The notes: a model not told the origin generated them from the letters alone. A stretch of DNA of 64,000 bases from Actinomadura barringtoniae (GCF_017573505.1 NZ_JAGEOJ010000001.1:558001-622000), one strand, 5' to 3'; numbered from the stretch's first letter, positions 25,774 to 35,344 are shown. A program made the numbers and translations.

Positions 25774-26138
25774 TCCGGGACGGCTACGTCGCGCGGTGGC
25801 TCGGCCGGGAGTTCGAGGCGGCGCCGGGCGCGGACGGGGAGATTCGGCTGTACGCACCGGAGCCGACGGACGGGTTCGAAGAGCTGCGCGCTGGCCGGTT
25901 CCGGCGGATCGTTCCGGCGCACGAGGTGGAGGAGCTGCGCTACATCCGCACCACGTGCTCGTGGCGCGGCGAGCCCTTCGTGGTCGTCGGTGAGCACGAG
26001 ACGTGGCTGCGTGTGGAGTATGCCGGCGGGCGGGCGCCCGTAGCGACCAGACTCGGTCTGGATCGGATCGACCACGGAGTGTGGCAGGCCTGGGCACCCC
26101 GTGGCGAGGTCGAGGATCTTCGTGAAGAATTCAGTTGA
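25770..26138 (+). CDS. Small partner protein of the SseB-repeat gene
   Basis: A 122-residue acidic protein starting VIRDGYVARWLGREFEA. It begins at a GTG whose last two bases are part of the stop codon of the giant gene (GTGA), so the two are translationally coupled. The sequence is rich in beta strand with several Trp and Arg, for instance IRTTCSWRGEPFVVVGE and GVWQAWAPRGEVEDL, and lacks export signals. The position, size and coupling are what one expects of an immunity protein or dedicated chaperone for the large protein's C-terminal domain. No family name is assigned; function is inferred from context only. Confidence 0.75.
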   Translation: MIRDGYVARWLGREFEAAPGADGEIRLYAPEPTDGFEELRAGRFRRIVPAHEVEELRYIRTTCSWRGEPFVVVGEHETWLRVEYAGGRAPVATRLGLDRIDHGVWQAWAPRGEVEDLREEFS

Positions 26139-26264
26139 GAGACGGGATTCGGACACTGGGGTTGATTCGATCCGTAGATCCGTGTTCGCATGATTTGGTG
26201 TGTGCTCCCAGGGGTAGTGGGAGCCTCAGGCGCTCAACGGTGACGCGACGGAGGTGGCGGGGGC

Positions 26265-27299
26265 GTGCTCTCCCGATCGGCAGGCAACCCGATCATCATC
26301 GGTCTCGGTGCGGCGGCGATCGTGGCCGCCGGGGCCGGCCCGGCGATGGCAGCACCGACCCCTTCGCCGTCGACCTCGTCGGAAGTCCCGACCTCCCCGG
26401 CCTCGATGAGATTCTCGGTGCTGAACTCCGAGATGAAGGCCGGTGAGACCGCGACCGCGATCGTCCGCGTCACCGCCGGGTCCAAGGGCTTCGACGGCCT
26501 GCACGTCACGCTGACCGTCGGCGACCCGGGCACCACCAAGGCGCTGGTCTGCCCCGCAGGCTCGGTCGTCATGTCGTCCGGCTGCAACCTCAGCGGGCTC
26601 AAGAGCGGCACCGCCCCGGTACGGCAGACGTTCACCGCGCCCAAGGCCGCCGTCGACAACGCCACCAAGGTGAAGGTCACGGCCGTCCTCACGCAGAACG
26701 GCAAGACGGTCACCAGCGGCGTCGCCTCGGTCACGTTCACCTCGACCAAGGGCGACCCGGACGAGACCTCCCCGCCCGTACCGCCGACCAAGCCGAAGCC
26801 CAAGCCCACCCCGTCGCCCTCGCTGACGCCGGGCAAGGGCAAGGGCCCGTCCGACAAGAAGGACAAGAACGGCAGCGGTGGCGGCGCGGGCAGCAACAAC
26901 AACTCCGGCGGCTCGGGATCGGGCTCCGGTTCCGGCGGCTCGGGCGGTTACGTGCCGCCGACGCCGAACGGCACGTTCAACCCGAGTGGCACCAAGAGCC
27001 CGCAGGTCGCGCTCCCGCCGATCTCCGCGCCCTCGCCGTCGGTCGCGGCCCCGGTCACCTCGTCGACCAACATCACGCCCGACAGCAAGCTGCGCAGCAA
27101 CGAGAAGCCGGTCGCCGAAGACCTCACGTTCCAGCGCATGGCGAGCACCCAGATCGCCTGGCTGGCGGCGCTGCTGGTCGCGTTCTCCCTGCTCATGACG
27201 CAGCTCCGCCTCGGCCGCCGGAACGGCACGGGCGCCCCCGTCACGGTCCGCATCAAGGGCACCCACCGCCGCAGCCGCCGAGGCGTCTTCGGCAAGTAA
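26265..27299 (+). CDS. Secreted, C-terminally membrane-anchored surface protein
   Basis: A 344-residue protein with a Sec signal peptide (GNPIIIGLGAAAIVAAGAGP, cut after AMA). A beta-sandwich-like domain follows at about 45-165 with one Cys pair (VCPAG, GCNL). Then come a Pro/Lys and Gly/Ser/Asn-rich linker (about 170-270), a single membrane helix near 300 (IAWLAALLVAFSLLM) and a basic cytoplasmic tail. No sortase LPxTG motif is present. It looks like a wall-spanning surface protein with a flexible stalk. The GTG start follows GGAGGTGGCGGGGGC. Specific function unknown. Confidence 0.75.
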   Translation: MLSRSAGNPIIIGLGAAAIVAAGAGPAMAAPTPSPSTSSEVPTSPASMRFSVLNSEMKAGETATAIVRVTAGSKGFDGLHVTLTVGDPGTTKALVCPAGSVVMSSGCNLSGLKSGTAPVRQTFTAPKAAVDNATKVKVTAVLTQNGKTVTSGVASVTFTSTKGDPDETSPPVPPTKPKPKPTPSPSLTPGKGKGPSDKKDKNGSGGGAGSNNNSGGSGSGSGSGGSGGYVPPTPNGTFNPSGTKSPQVALPPISAPSPSVAAPVTSSTNITPDSKLRSNEKPVAEDLTFQRMASTQIAWLAALLVAFSLLMTQLRLGRRNGTGAPVTVRIKGTHRRSRRGVFGK

Positions 27300-27402
27300 G
27301 GCCCCGCGTTCGGCCCGGGCTCCGCATGAGCCCGTGGTCGAGCCTTCGTAGCCGCGTTGAACGGACTCCAAGCGCCGCCTGGCCCGCCCTCGTAAAGCGC
27401 CA

Positions 27403-27437
27403 CCTGGCCCGCCCTCGCGTGAAGAGGACGGGCCAGG
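27403..27437. terminator. Stem-loop between convergent genes
   Basis: CCTGGCCCGCCCTC pairs with GAGGACGGGCCAGG (one mismatch) around GCGTGAA. No T run, but the position between two convergent genes fits a terminator. A second GC-rich hairpin, GCCGGCGGCC/GGGCCGCCGG, follows within 35 bp. Confidence 0.6.
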
Positions 27438-27490
27438 CAGGAGGAGGGCCGGCGGCCGGGGAGGGCCGCCGGGGTCAGGTGGGGCGGCGG

Positions 27491-28183
27491 TCAGGGTGAA
27501 CTGATCCGCTGCGCCGGGGTGACGGTCGCCGAGGAGTTGAGGATCGAGTCGCCGAAGCCGCCCAGGGAGATCCGGTCGAACTGCTTGATCTCCAGGCCGT
27601 CGTCGCCGGTCGTGCACTGCGCCGTCGCGGTCTGGACGAACAGGCCCTTGCCTCCGGAGGCGAACGAGACCCGGGAGTCGGTGTTACGGAACGCGATCCC
27701 CGTGAAGCCCGGGCCTCCGCCGCTGAGGATCTTCGCTCCCACCTCGGCATGGCAGCCGTTCGCGTCGTCCAAGGTCAGCGAGACGTTGGCGGCCTGGCCG
27801 ACGAACGTCTGCGAACCGACCGGGAACTCCTGGGTCAGGGTGATCGGAGCCGGGTTGGCGGCCGAGGTGTGCACGGTGACGGTGACCGGTGTGCCCTCGG
27901 CCTTGCAGCCGGTGAACGAGATGTTGTTCAGGGCCCCGATGTTGGTGCCGCTGAGTCCCGTACCGGACTTGAAGCTGCCCGACACCGACAGCCCAGAGCA
28001 GAGAGTCACCTGGTTGGACACGGCGTCCCGGATGCCGACCGACGAGTCGGCGGCGCGCGTCCCCGACCAGTTGCCGCCCGGCGAGACGGTGAACGTCGTG
28101 GCCGCCTGCGCGGGCGCGGCGAGGAGCGCCGTGGCGGCCACGACGCATGCGGAAGTGGCGAACAGGGCCGGTCTGTGGTTCAT
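27491..28183 (-). CDS. Secreted protein of unknown function
   Basis: A 230-residue exported protein. The signal peptide PALFATSACVVAATALLAAP ends in AQA. The mature part is beta-rich and Gly/Ser/Thr-rich, with four Cys (LCSG, GCKA, GCHA, QCTT) that could form two disulfides. It begins TTFTVSPGGNWSGTR, and similar small secreted proteins occur singly in many actinomycetes. GGAGG before the internal ATG at 28183 fixes the start. It lies upstream of, and on the same strand as, nothing else close; the response regulator gene ends 150 bp beyond its start across a repeat block. Confidence 0.72.
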   Translation of the reverse strand: MNHRPALFATSACVVAATALLAAPAQAATTFTVSPGGNWSGTRAADSSVGIRDAVSNQVTLCSGLSVSGSFKSGTGLSGTNIGALNNISFTGCKAEGTPVTVTVHTSAANPAPITLTQEFPVGSQTFVGQAANVSLTLDDANGCHAEVGAKILSGGGPGFTGIAFRNTDSRVSFASGGKGLFVQTATAQCTTGDDGLEIKQFDRISLGGFGDSILNSSATVTPAQRISSP

Positions 28184-28254
28184 GGTTCCGTTCCTCCGCG
28201 GAGATGAAAGCGGGGGGCTGGGACGCGTGGAACGCGGCCCTACCAAGGAGGCGT

Positions 28255-28352
28255 TCCATCCCGTTCCATCTACCGAGCCCGCTCATCCGGCTACCGAGCC
28301 CGCCAATCCGGCTGCCGAGCCCGCTCATCCGGCTACCGAAGCCGCTCATCCG
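28255..28352. repeat. ~21-bp tandem repeat
   Basis: Four to five copies of CTACCGAGCCCGCTCATCCGG, with small changes, run from the secreted-protein leader into the last codons of the response regulator gene, where they encode the APDERLR end. The repeat thus straddles a stop codon. Confidence 0.85.
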
Positions 28353-29031
28353 GCGCCGCGGCGGGGCCGGGAGGGGCGGCAGCTCCGGCCGTGCCGTCCA
28401 GGTAGGCGAGGACCGCGCGCACGCGGCGGTGGCCGGAGTCGTCGGGCGAGAGGCCGAGCTTGGCGAAGATGTTGCCGATGTGCTTGTGAACGGCGTTGTC
28501 GGAGATGCGCATCCGCTCAGCGATCGTGGCATTGTCGTGACCCTGCGCCATGAGGGCGAGCGACTCCCGTTCGCGGGCCGTGAGGCTGTCCAAGGGATCG
28601 CCGCCGCGACGCGCGAGAAGCTGGGCGACCACTTCGGGATCCATGGCGGTGCCGCCGGCCGCGACGCGACGCAGGGCGTCGACGAACTCACCGACCCGGC
28701 CGATGCGGTCCTTCAGGAGGTAGCCGATGCCGCCGCGGCCGTCGGAGAGGAGCTCGCCTGCGTACTCGCGTTCGACGTACTGCGACAGCACCAGGATCGG
28801 CAGCGCGCCGTGCTCGCGGCGGGCCCGCAGCGCGGCGTGGATCCCCTCGTCGCGGAACGAGGGCGGCAGCCGTACGTCCACGATGGCGATGTCGGGTCGG
28901 TGCTCGGCGACGGCCTCGAGGAACGCCTCGCCGTCACCGACGACCGCCACGACCTCGCAGCCCTTCGCCGCCAGCAGAAGCTCAAGCCCGCTGGACAGCA
29001 GAACGTTGTCCTCAGCGATCACAACCCGCAC
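28333..29031 (-). CDS. NarL/LuxR-type response regulator
   Basis: A 232-residue regulator. The receiver domain has the acidic pair in VVIAEDN, the phospho-acceptor in IAIVDVRLPP, the Ser in VLSQYVE and the Lys in YLLKDRIG. The C-terminal GerE domain is complete: LTARERESLALMAQGHDNATIAERM and NAVHKHIGNIFAKLGL. It is 74 bp downstream of the sensor kinase gene on the same strand and certainly its partner. The last 20 residues are Ala/Pro-rich and encoded by the repeat block. Targets unknown. Confidence 0.93.
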   Translation of the reverse strand: MRVVIAEDNVLLSSGLELLLAAKGCEVVAVVGDGEAFLEAVAEHRPDIAIVDVRLPPSFRDEGIHAALRARREHGALPILVLSQYVEREYAGELLSDGRGGIGYLLKDRIGRVGEFVDALRRVAAGGTAMDPEVVAQLLARRGGDPLDSLTARERESLALMAQGHDNATIAERMRISDNAVHKHIGNIFAKLGLSPDDSGHRRVRAVLAYLDGTAGAAAPPGPAAAPDERLR

Positions 29032-29105
29032 GGCACCTCCCGAACGATCGCCACACCCACCGCACCTCCCGAACGATCACCGCGCCCACGGCTCCTCCCG
29101 AACGG

Positions 29106-30323
29106 TCATGATCCGCACGGGACTTGGACGGCGAGCGTGGTGGGGCCGCCGGGCGGGCTGTCGAGGCGAACGGTCCCGTCCAGGGCCGCGACCCGGCGCC
29201 GCATGCCGGTGATCCCCGTTCCCCCGGCCTCGCCGGCTCCGCCCTTCCCGTCGTCGGTGACCTCGATGGACAGCACGTCGCCGCCCGTACGCTCGACACG
29301 GAGGACGATCTTTGTGGCGGCGGCGTGCTTGGTCACGTTCGTGAGCGCCTCGGCGATCACGTAGTACGCCACCGCCTCCACAGCCGCCGGGAGCGCGCCC
29401 AGCTCGGCGAGCTCGATCCGCACCGGCACGCTCGAACGCGCGGCCAGCGACGCCAGCGCACCGTCCAGCCCGCGGTCGGAGAGGATCGGCGGGTAGATCG
29501 TCTGGAGCACCGTACGGAGCTCGACCATCGCCTCCTCCGCCGTCTCGTGCGCCCGTGTGAGCAGCGCCGCCACCGTCTCCGGATCATCGGCGAGCGACTC
29601 CCGGGCGAGGCCGACCTGCATGGCGATGCTCACCAGGCGTGCCTGCGTCCCGTCGTGAAGATCGCGTTCGATCCGCTGGAGCTCCGCGCCGTGCGCGTCG
29701 ACCACGCCCACCCGGCTCTTGGTCAGTACGTCGACCCGCTCGGTGAGCCGTTCGCGGGCCGACGGCGCGAGCATCGCCACGCACAGCCGCCCGTGCAGCC
29801 GCGCCAACACCGGAAACACCCACCAGGCCACCGCACCGAGCACCGCGATCTGAACGACGCCCCCGACCAGCGCGGTCGCCCAATCGTTCACATGCACATC
29901 GAGAACGGAGAACAACGTAGGACGCTGATCGTCGGGAAACGCCCACCACGACGTCAGCGCCACCGCGGCGACCAGGATGTTGCCCAGGCACAGCAAGGCC
30001 GCCAGCCCGAACGGGAACCCGACGGCGACGTGCGCGAGCGCCCAAACAAGATCCCGCCGCCAGATCAACCACCCTCGGTCACCCGACCGTCCACCGGCCC
30101 CCGGCCGCCCCGCCGACGGCCCCGCTGAACGCTCTGCTGACCGCTCTGCAGACCGTTCACCAGCCGGAACGCCGAGCAACAGCAACCGACCGGCCCGCCG
30201 CCGATGCCACTCCGCCCAGCCCCGCAGAGCGGGCGGTACGACCAGCAGCACCGGCAACGCGATCACCGTGACGACGGAGGTGGCCAGCGTGCTCAACAGG
30301 TAGGCCGCCGTACGGGCACGCAT
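29106..30323 (-). CDS. HisKA_3-type sensor histidine kinase
   Basis: A 405-residue membrane kinase. It has two hydrophobic segments near the N-terminus, an Arg/Ser/Ala-rich repeated cytoplasmic or loop segment (AERSAERSAGPSAG), and two more membrane helices at about 105-190. The dimerisation/phosphotransfer helix is ELQRIERDLHDGTQARLV with the His in RDLHDG, and the ATPase has EALTNVTKHAAA and VTDDGKGG plus GTGITGMRRRV. No large external sensor domain is visible, so it may sense the membrane or work with a partner. I start it at the ATG at 30323, which has GGAGG six bases upstream. Confidence 0.92.
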   Translation of the reverse strand: MRARTAAYLLSTLATSVVTVIALPVLLVVPPALRGWAEWHRRRAGRLLLLGVPAGERSAERSAERSAGPSAGRPGAGGRSGDRGWLIWRRDLVWALAHVAVGFPFGLAALLCLGNILVAAVALTSWWAFPDDQRPTLFSVLDVHVNDWATALVGGVVQIAVLGAVAWWVFPVLARLHGRLCVAMLAPSARERLTERVDVLTKSRVGVVDAHGAELQRIERDLHDGTQARLVSIAMQVGLARESLADDPETVAALLTRAHETAEEAMVELRTVLQTIYPPILSDRGLDGALASLAARSSVPVRIELAELGALPAAVEAVAYYVIAEALTNVTKHAAATKIVLRVERTGGDVLSIEVTDDGKGGAGEAGGTGITGMRRRVAALDGTVRLDSPPGGPTTLAVQVPCGS

Positions 30324-30462
30324 GAACACCTCCGAGCGAACACCAACAGGCAGATCATTATCCGGCACCCGGCCCCCGACCTGGCACTACAGCTGGCTGT
30401 ACCAAGGCACGTGCGGCCCGCTGTATCGCCCCTGCCGCCCCGCCGAAATAGCGTCCCCGGCC

Positions 30463-31980
30463 ATGAGAACGACATTCACACGAACCCGCCGCCCCTTGAT
30501 CTCCGCCCTCGCGCTGATCGCCCTGTCCACCGCCGCAACGCCCCTGGCCAAAGCAGCCGCCACCGCCGGCCCTCCCCCGCTCACCTGGAAACCCTGCACC
30601 CAAGGCCCCGACGACACCACCGGCAGGGACCTCGACAAGGCAGGCGCCCGCTGTACGGAGCTCACCGTCCCGCTCGACCATTCCAATCCCAGCGGCCGCA
30701 AGATCAAGCTGGCGCTGTCCCGCCTGCCCGCCACCGACCGCGCCCACCGCATCGGCACGATGGTCCTCAACTACGGCGGCCCGGGCGAAAGCACTCTCGG
30801 CATGCCCCTGGAGACGGGCGCGGCCATGAAAGGCCTCGCCGCCCGCTACGACCTCATCGGCCTGGACCCGCGCTTCGTCGGACGCAGTACGCCCCTCGAC
30901 TGCGGCTGGCCCATCGGCATGTGGCTCCGTTCGGCAGGTTCGACCCGCGCCGGCTTCGATCACCAGGCAGCGGTCCAGCGCGACCTGGCCAGCCGCTGCG
31001 CGCAGCGCTACGCCGACATACTCCCGTACATCAACACCCGCGACACGGCCCGCGACATCGACCTGGTGCGCCGTGCCCTGGGCGAACGCCGGATCTCCTA
31101 CCTCGGCATCTCGTACGGCAGCTATCTGGGGGCCGTCTACACCCAGATGTTCCCCGGGCGTACCGACCGCGTCGTCCTGGACAGCGCGGGTGACCCGAGC
31201 AAGTGGGGCGCCAAGGCCATGCAGGGCACCGAGCCCGAGGCCGAAAACGCCCTGCGCGGCTGGGCAAAGTGGGCCGCACGCCGCCACACCACCTACGGCC
31301 TGGGCGCAACCCCTGCCCGCGTTCTTTCCACCGTGAACGCCATCGTCGCCGCCTCCGCGAAGCGCCCCCTCCGCATCGGCCAGTACGACGTGGACGACCA
31401 GCTGATCCCGTACATCCTCTCCGTAGGCTCCGGCGACGACCGCACCCCCGCCCGCGCCGAGTTCGCCACCACCGTTCAGGCCCTGAACAAGGCCGCCCAC
31501 GGCCGACCCGTCACCCCCGGCGCCGGCCTGAGCGGCATTCTCTCGTTCACCCTCACCACCGCGGGCTCACCCCTCGCCAGCCCGTCCGCCATGATCACCT
31601 GCGGCGACCGCGCCGCTCCCCACAACCCCGACACCTACTGGAACGACATCCAGCGCAGCCGCAAGCGCCACCCCCTCTTCGGCCCCCTGAAGAACAACCT
31701 CTGGCCCTGCGCGTTCTGGCCCACCAAGCCCCGCGAACACCCCACCCAGATCGCCAACCCCACCCCCGCGCTGATCGTGTCCTCCACCGGCGACACCGCC
31801 ACCACCTACGAAGGCAGCAAGGCCATGCACCGAGCCCTGACCGGCTCCCGCCTCCTCACCCTCAGCGGCGTCACCGCCCACGGCATCTACGGCGAGTACG
31901 GCAACCTCTGCGTAGAAGCCAAGGTCAACGCCTACCTGGCAACCGGCGCCCTCCCCACCACCGACCCAACCTGCCACTGA
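30463..31980 (+). CDS. Secreted S33-family tripeptidyl-aminopeptidase-like hydrolase
   Basis: A 505-residue alpha/beta hydrolase of the SlpD/SlpE or TAP type. The signal peptide (RRPLISALALIALSTAATPL) supports the ATG at 30463 over upstream starts. Visible motifs are NYGGPGES (oxyanion), GISYGSYLG (nucleophile elbow with Ser), STGDTATTYEGS (Asp) and GVTAHGIYG (His). The C-terminal Cys residues (GNLCVEAK, DPTCH) could pair. It should remove short peptides from the N-termini of extracellular proteins. It diverges from the sensor kinase with about 140 bp between the starts, so the two could share control. Confidence 0.88.
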   Translation: MRTTFTRTRRPLISALALIALSTAATPLAKAAATAGPPPLTWKPCTQGPDDTTGRDLDKAGARCTELTVPLDHSNPSGRKIKLALSRLPATDRAHRIGTMVLNYGGPGESTLGMPLETGAAMKGLAARYDLIGLDPRFVGRSTPLDCGWPIGMWLRSAGSTRAGFDHQAAVQRDLASRCAQRYADILPYINTRDTARDIDLVRRALGERRISYLGISYGSYLGAVYTQMFPGRTDRVVLDSAGDPSKWGAKAMQGTEPEAENALRGWAKWAARRHTTYGLGATPARVLSTVNAIVAASAKRPLRIGQYDVDDQLIPYILSVGSGDDRTPARAEFATTVQALNKAAHGRPVTPGAGLSGILSFTLTTAGSPLASPSAMITCGDRAAPHNPDTYWNDIQRSRKRHPLFGPLKNNLWPCAFWPTKPREHPTQIANPTPALIVSSTGDTATTYEGSKAMHRALTGSRLLTLSGVTAHGIYGEYGNLCVEAKVNAYLATGALPTTDPTCH

Positions 31981-32234
31981 CCACCACCACCGCCACCCCG
32001 CCACCGCAGCCACCGCCGCCGCCATCGCCGCCGCATCAGGAGAGCGCCGAGGAACCTGGAGTTTGAGCCGATGGCGGCCGGAAGGTCGAAGCCACTACCG
32101 AGGCTGATCCTGTTCGACCGACCCAACATCAGCGGCGGCTTGCTCTGCCGGTGACCGGATGTATTGACCGACGGCGATCGCTCGGGAGAAGATTCGGCGC
32201 CGCGTTGTGATCACTCCTCCTCTCGGGGTGCGTT

Positions 32235-33113
32235 TTGGACAATCCACCTGCACTGCATCCAGACCGGCTGCCTGGTGGTAGGACTCCCGCCAGGACCGCG
32301 ACGGCCGCCGTCGTGGTCAATCTGGTCGGCGGTTTCGCCTCGATCGGGTTCGACCTGCACGGAGGGCGGCCGGACCCGGCCTCCACCCTCAGCCGCGGGG
32401 TGATGACCCTGGTGACGGCGCTCGGGTTCCTGTGGTGGCAGCTGCGCGCCTACGACAACGTCGATCGGATGGGCGGACCGCCTCAGCGCTGGACCAAGGG
32501 CTGGAACGTCCTTGGCTACGTCGTGCCGATCGCCAGTTTCTGGGTCCCGTACGCGATGGTCCGGGAGATCTGGCGGCGCAGTGCCGTGGCCCCCTCGACC
32601 CGCCTGGTGACGGCGTGGTGGGTGGCCTATGCGGGCGGTGAGATCGCCGGCGTGGCCTCCTCGGCCGCCGGCGACCACACGGCGCTGAACATCTCGCTAG
32701 CGCTGACCCCGGTCCGCTGCGCGGCGGGAGCGCTGGCCATCGCCATGATCTGGCGCATCACGTACGCCCAAGAACGCCGCCTCCCCGCGCCGCCCGCAGT
32801 CCCCGCGCCAGAGGGCCGGCAGCAACCCCGGAACGGGCGGCTCACCGTCGTCGCGCTCCTCGGCGGCGTAGGCCTGCTCGCCGCAGTCGTGATCGCAGGC
32901 CTGCTCCTCCACCACCCTGCCTCCTCGGCGACCCAGCCGGACGAGATCGAGAAGGCGGGAAGGGCCTACGGCCAAACCACCATGGATCCCGACGCCTGCG
33001 ACCAAGAGGCCGCGCACCGCTACAGCGACTCCACCGACCGCCTCCTCTTCTCCGCAGGCTGTGTGGAGTCGCAGGCCAACCGGCTGGTCGCCCCGGCCCC
33101 GACGAACCCATGA
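32235..33113 (+). CDS. DUF4328 membrane protein
   Basis: A 292-residue membrane protein. The DUF4328 signature is RAYDNVDRMGGPPQRWTKGW followed by VPIASFWVPYAMVREIWRRS. About five membrane helices make up residues 20-175 and one more near 200-225, then a short external tail with two Cys (PDACDQ, AGCVES). The start is a TTG; no ATG or GTG in this frame lies near, and the ribosome site is weak, so the exact start is uncertain. Function of this actinobacterial family is unknown. Confidence 0.72.
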   Translation: MDNPPALHPDRLPGGRTPARTATAAVVVNLVGGFASIGFDLHGGRPDPASTLSRGVMTLVTALGFLWWQLRAYDNVDRMGGPPQRWTKGWNVLGYVVPIASFWVPYAMVREIWRRSAVAPSTRLVTAWWVAYAGGEIAGVASSAAGDHTALNISLALTPVRCAAGALAIAMIWRITYAQERRLPAPPAVPAPEGRQQPRNGRLTVVALLGGVGLLAAVVIAGLLLHHPASSATQPDEIEKAGRAYGQTTMDPDACDQEAAHRYSDSTDRLLFSAGCVESQANRLVAPAPTNP

Positions 33114-33415
33114 GTCCGGGCGTCATCGTCGGCCCCTGAGGGCGCCACGTGGAGATCTCTCGTCAACGGATGGGCATCGGCTGCGACGAATTCACGCTTC
33201 ATGCTCTGGCCGTCACAGCTCGCGGCATTCGGCTTCCGAACGGGCTGGCTACAGCGACCGTGGACGACGGGTCCGCGGTCCGGACCGCGGACCGCTGCAG
33301 GCGACTTATAGGCCAGCGTGGAAGCGTGTGTCATGATCCACTTTGCAAGCGTGTCGCTTTGCTCGTATAGGGACGGCTTTCAGTCGGTTGGGTGGCGAGT
33401 GGCGGGATATGGTCT
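33114..33415. other. Intergenic region without a recognisable gene
   Basis: About 300 bp. Near its right end the sequence is less GC-rich (ACTTTGCAAGCGTGTCGCTTTGCTCGTATAGGG), with TTTGCT and TATAGG spaced like a weak promoter for the following gene. Nothing else is seen. Confidence 0.3.
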
Positions 33416-34936
33416 GTGACTGAGGTACGCGAGACCGTTCTCCGGTCCCCTGTGCAGGGGGTGTGGATCGGTGCCGGCTTGACGGTGGTCGCGGTGGGGG
33501 CGTGCGCGGTTCGTTGGGTGGTCGCAGGCAGGCTGGACCTGTGGGTGGGTGGCGCCGCTGGGATCGCCGTCCTCTTCGGAGTCCTTTCTGCGTACGTGGG
33601 GACCGCCAAGGTCATCGCCGATGAGGACGGGTTGCGTACCAGCACGCTGTTGCGGCGTCGGCGCGTGCGCTGGGACGAGCTTGCTGATCTGCGGGTTCGG
33701 GAGCGGGACACCTACAAGAACGGGGTGGTCCGTCAGGTCGAGGCGGTTCTGGACGACGGGCGCGTCTTGCGGCTGCCCCTGCCCGTGGACAACAGGGGGC
33801 ACGCGGACTTCGACAGGCAGGTGCAGACGTTGCGCAGCCTGCTGCGGTGTCATCGGCCGGAGGTTCCGGAACGTTCCACCAAAGTCACGCGCCGCACGGC
33901 CGCAGACCGGCAGTGGGTGCCTGTGTCCATCTGCCTTCTGCTGCTCCTGTCAGCGGGGTTGCTCGCCTTGATGGTGCCGTACCAGGAGCGGGAGTCGCGG
34001 GCGTGGCGGTCGGCCTCGGCCTGCAGCGCGACCACGCCGCAGAACGCGCGCAAGGACTGTCTGGACACGGCCGCCGGGACGATCGACCGCACCATGGTCG
34101 ACTGTGGCAAACACGGCGAGAGCTGGCTGTACTTCGCCGGGAACGAGCCGCTCCAGTGGGCAGGCGTGGGGTGCGAGGACGCCAGGGCGTTCAGGCAAAG
34201 CGACCGGGTCGCGGTCACCTTCTGGCATGACCAGGTGGTGAAGGTCGCCGGGACTCGGCACACCTACCGCGCCCAGCCGCCGCAGCCTGGCGCGATGGCG
34301 ATGATCGCCGCCGGGCTGCTCCTGGGCGCGTGCTACCCGGCCGCCCGGGTCCTGGTCCGCTTGCGGCATCGTCGGCGGCCCGCGGACGAGGTACTGCCCA
34401 CGACCCTGCCGTTCCTGCTACCGATCCTCGGCACCGCTGTGTGGCTGCTGCCGCTGGCGTTCCTGCGGCCCTCCGGGACGTTCGCCATCCCTATCGCAGC
34501 GGTGGGTGCAGTGGCGACGCTGCTCCTCGTCCGGTGGGCATGGCGCGCCACGGCGATCCGGACCCCCGGCGTCGGCGCGGCCAGCGGCGGGCCGACTCCC
34601 GGTGAGGACGTCTATGTCCGCGCCCGGTTCCTGGACGACACCCCCTACAACCCGCATGAGTTCGGCGGTTACATCGTGTTCGGGGACGGCCCGATGGCGG
34701 TCGTGCTAGGCCCGGCGGCCGGACGGTTCGGCGCCAAGCCGATACCCGCGGAACGGATCACCGTGCGTCGCGTGCGTCGCGTCGTCGGTGGCGACGGTGA
34801 CGCGGTCCCGGCCAGCTGGAACGTCGCAGAGCTAGACGACGCGGGAACCCCGATCCGCCTCGCCGCCGCCCCCGCCGACCTGCAACTCCTCCTTCAGCAG
34901 CTACAGCCGGGGCACACGGCGCCCCTGGCGACGTAG
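33416..34936 (+). CDS. Membrane protein with bacterial PH-like domain
   Basis: About 506 residues. Two N-terminal helices (VWIGAGLTVVAVGACAV and a second to about residue 65) precede a domain with AKVIADEDGLRTSTLLRRRRVRWDELADLRVRE, the usual look of a bacterial PH domain (bPH6 type). Another helix follows near 180, then a Cys-containing external segment, two or three further helices and a C-terminal cytoplasmic region. GTG at 33416 and GTG at 33392 are both possible starts; the former puts the first helix at the usual distance. Function unknown; cell-envelope role likely. Confidence 0.68.
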   Translation: MTEVRETVLRSPVQGVWIGAGLTVVAVGACAVRWVVAGRLDLWVGGAAGIAVLFGVLSAYVGTAKVIADEDGLRTSTLLRRRRVRWDELADLRVRERDTYKNGVVRQVEAVLDDGRVLRLPLPVDNRGHADFDRQVQTLRSLLRCHRPEVPERSTKVTRRTAADRQWVPVSICLLLLLSAGLLALMVPYQERESRAWRSASACSATTPQNARKDCLDTAAGTIDRTMVDCGKHGESWLYFAGNEPLQWAGVGCEDARAFRQSDRVAVTFWHDQVVKVAGTRHTYRAQPPQPGAMAMIAAGLLLGACYPAARVLVRLRHRRRPADEVLPTTLPFLLPILGTAVWLLPLAFLRPSGTFAIPIAAVGAVATLLLVRWAWRATAIRTPGVGAASGGPTPGEDVYVRARFLDDTPYNPHEFGGYIVFGDGPMAVVLGPAAGRFGAKPIPAERITVRRVRRVVGGDGDAVPASWNVAELDDAGTPIRLAAAPADLQLLLQQLQPGHTAPLAT

Positions 34937-34949
34937 CGATCCCCTAGGA

Positions 34950-34996
34950 CCCATGAGGTCGTGGCACGCGATGGCGGCGGCCACGACGTCGAGGTT
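34950..34996 (-). pseudogene. Short remnant resembling the trmH 3' end
   Basis: On the minus strand this ~47 bp reads NLDVVAAAIACHDLM, close to the NVTAAAAIACHSLM that ends the intact SpoU methyltransferase at 40939. No further homology is visible on either side. It could be the trace of a third copy of the gene end. Short match, so caution. Confidence 0.4.
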
Positions 34997-35344
34997 TCTG
35001 GACGATGCCGCCCCCTCGCCGCCACCCCCTCGACGCCGCCCCAACGCGGCGGCGCGGCGGCGCGGGCGGATCGTCCGGTCCAGGGATCTTCCGGATTCCT
35101 GGCGGATCTTGGGCCGACGCTAGATGATCTTTGATACGGCGAATCTTGTTCCGGGGGCCGTATCAGGTGAAGTGGTTTCGAGGAACAAGCGGGCGGAAGA
35201 GGAGTTGATCAAGAGCCCGCCCAAGGGGCGACCTGACCGGCGACGGCTAGCCCGAGCTCACCATCGGTGCCGCGGATGACAGCGTGCCTGGTCGCGCGCA
35301 ACCACCCGTTCGTCTTGGTGGCCGAGGTGGAGCCGTGCGGCCGC
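34997..35344. other. Non-coding stretch with an inverted repeat
   Basis: About 350 bp with no convincing gene. It contains TGATACGGC (35132-35140) and its exact complement GCCGTATCA (35157-35165) 16 bp apart, which could be an operator, a hairpin or a decayed element end. The remainder looks like eroded coding sequence. Confidence 0.4.
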
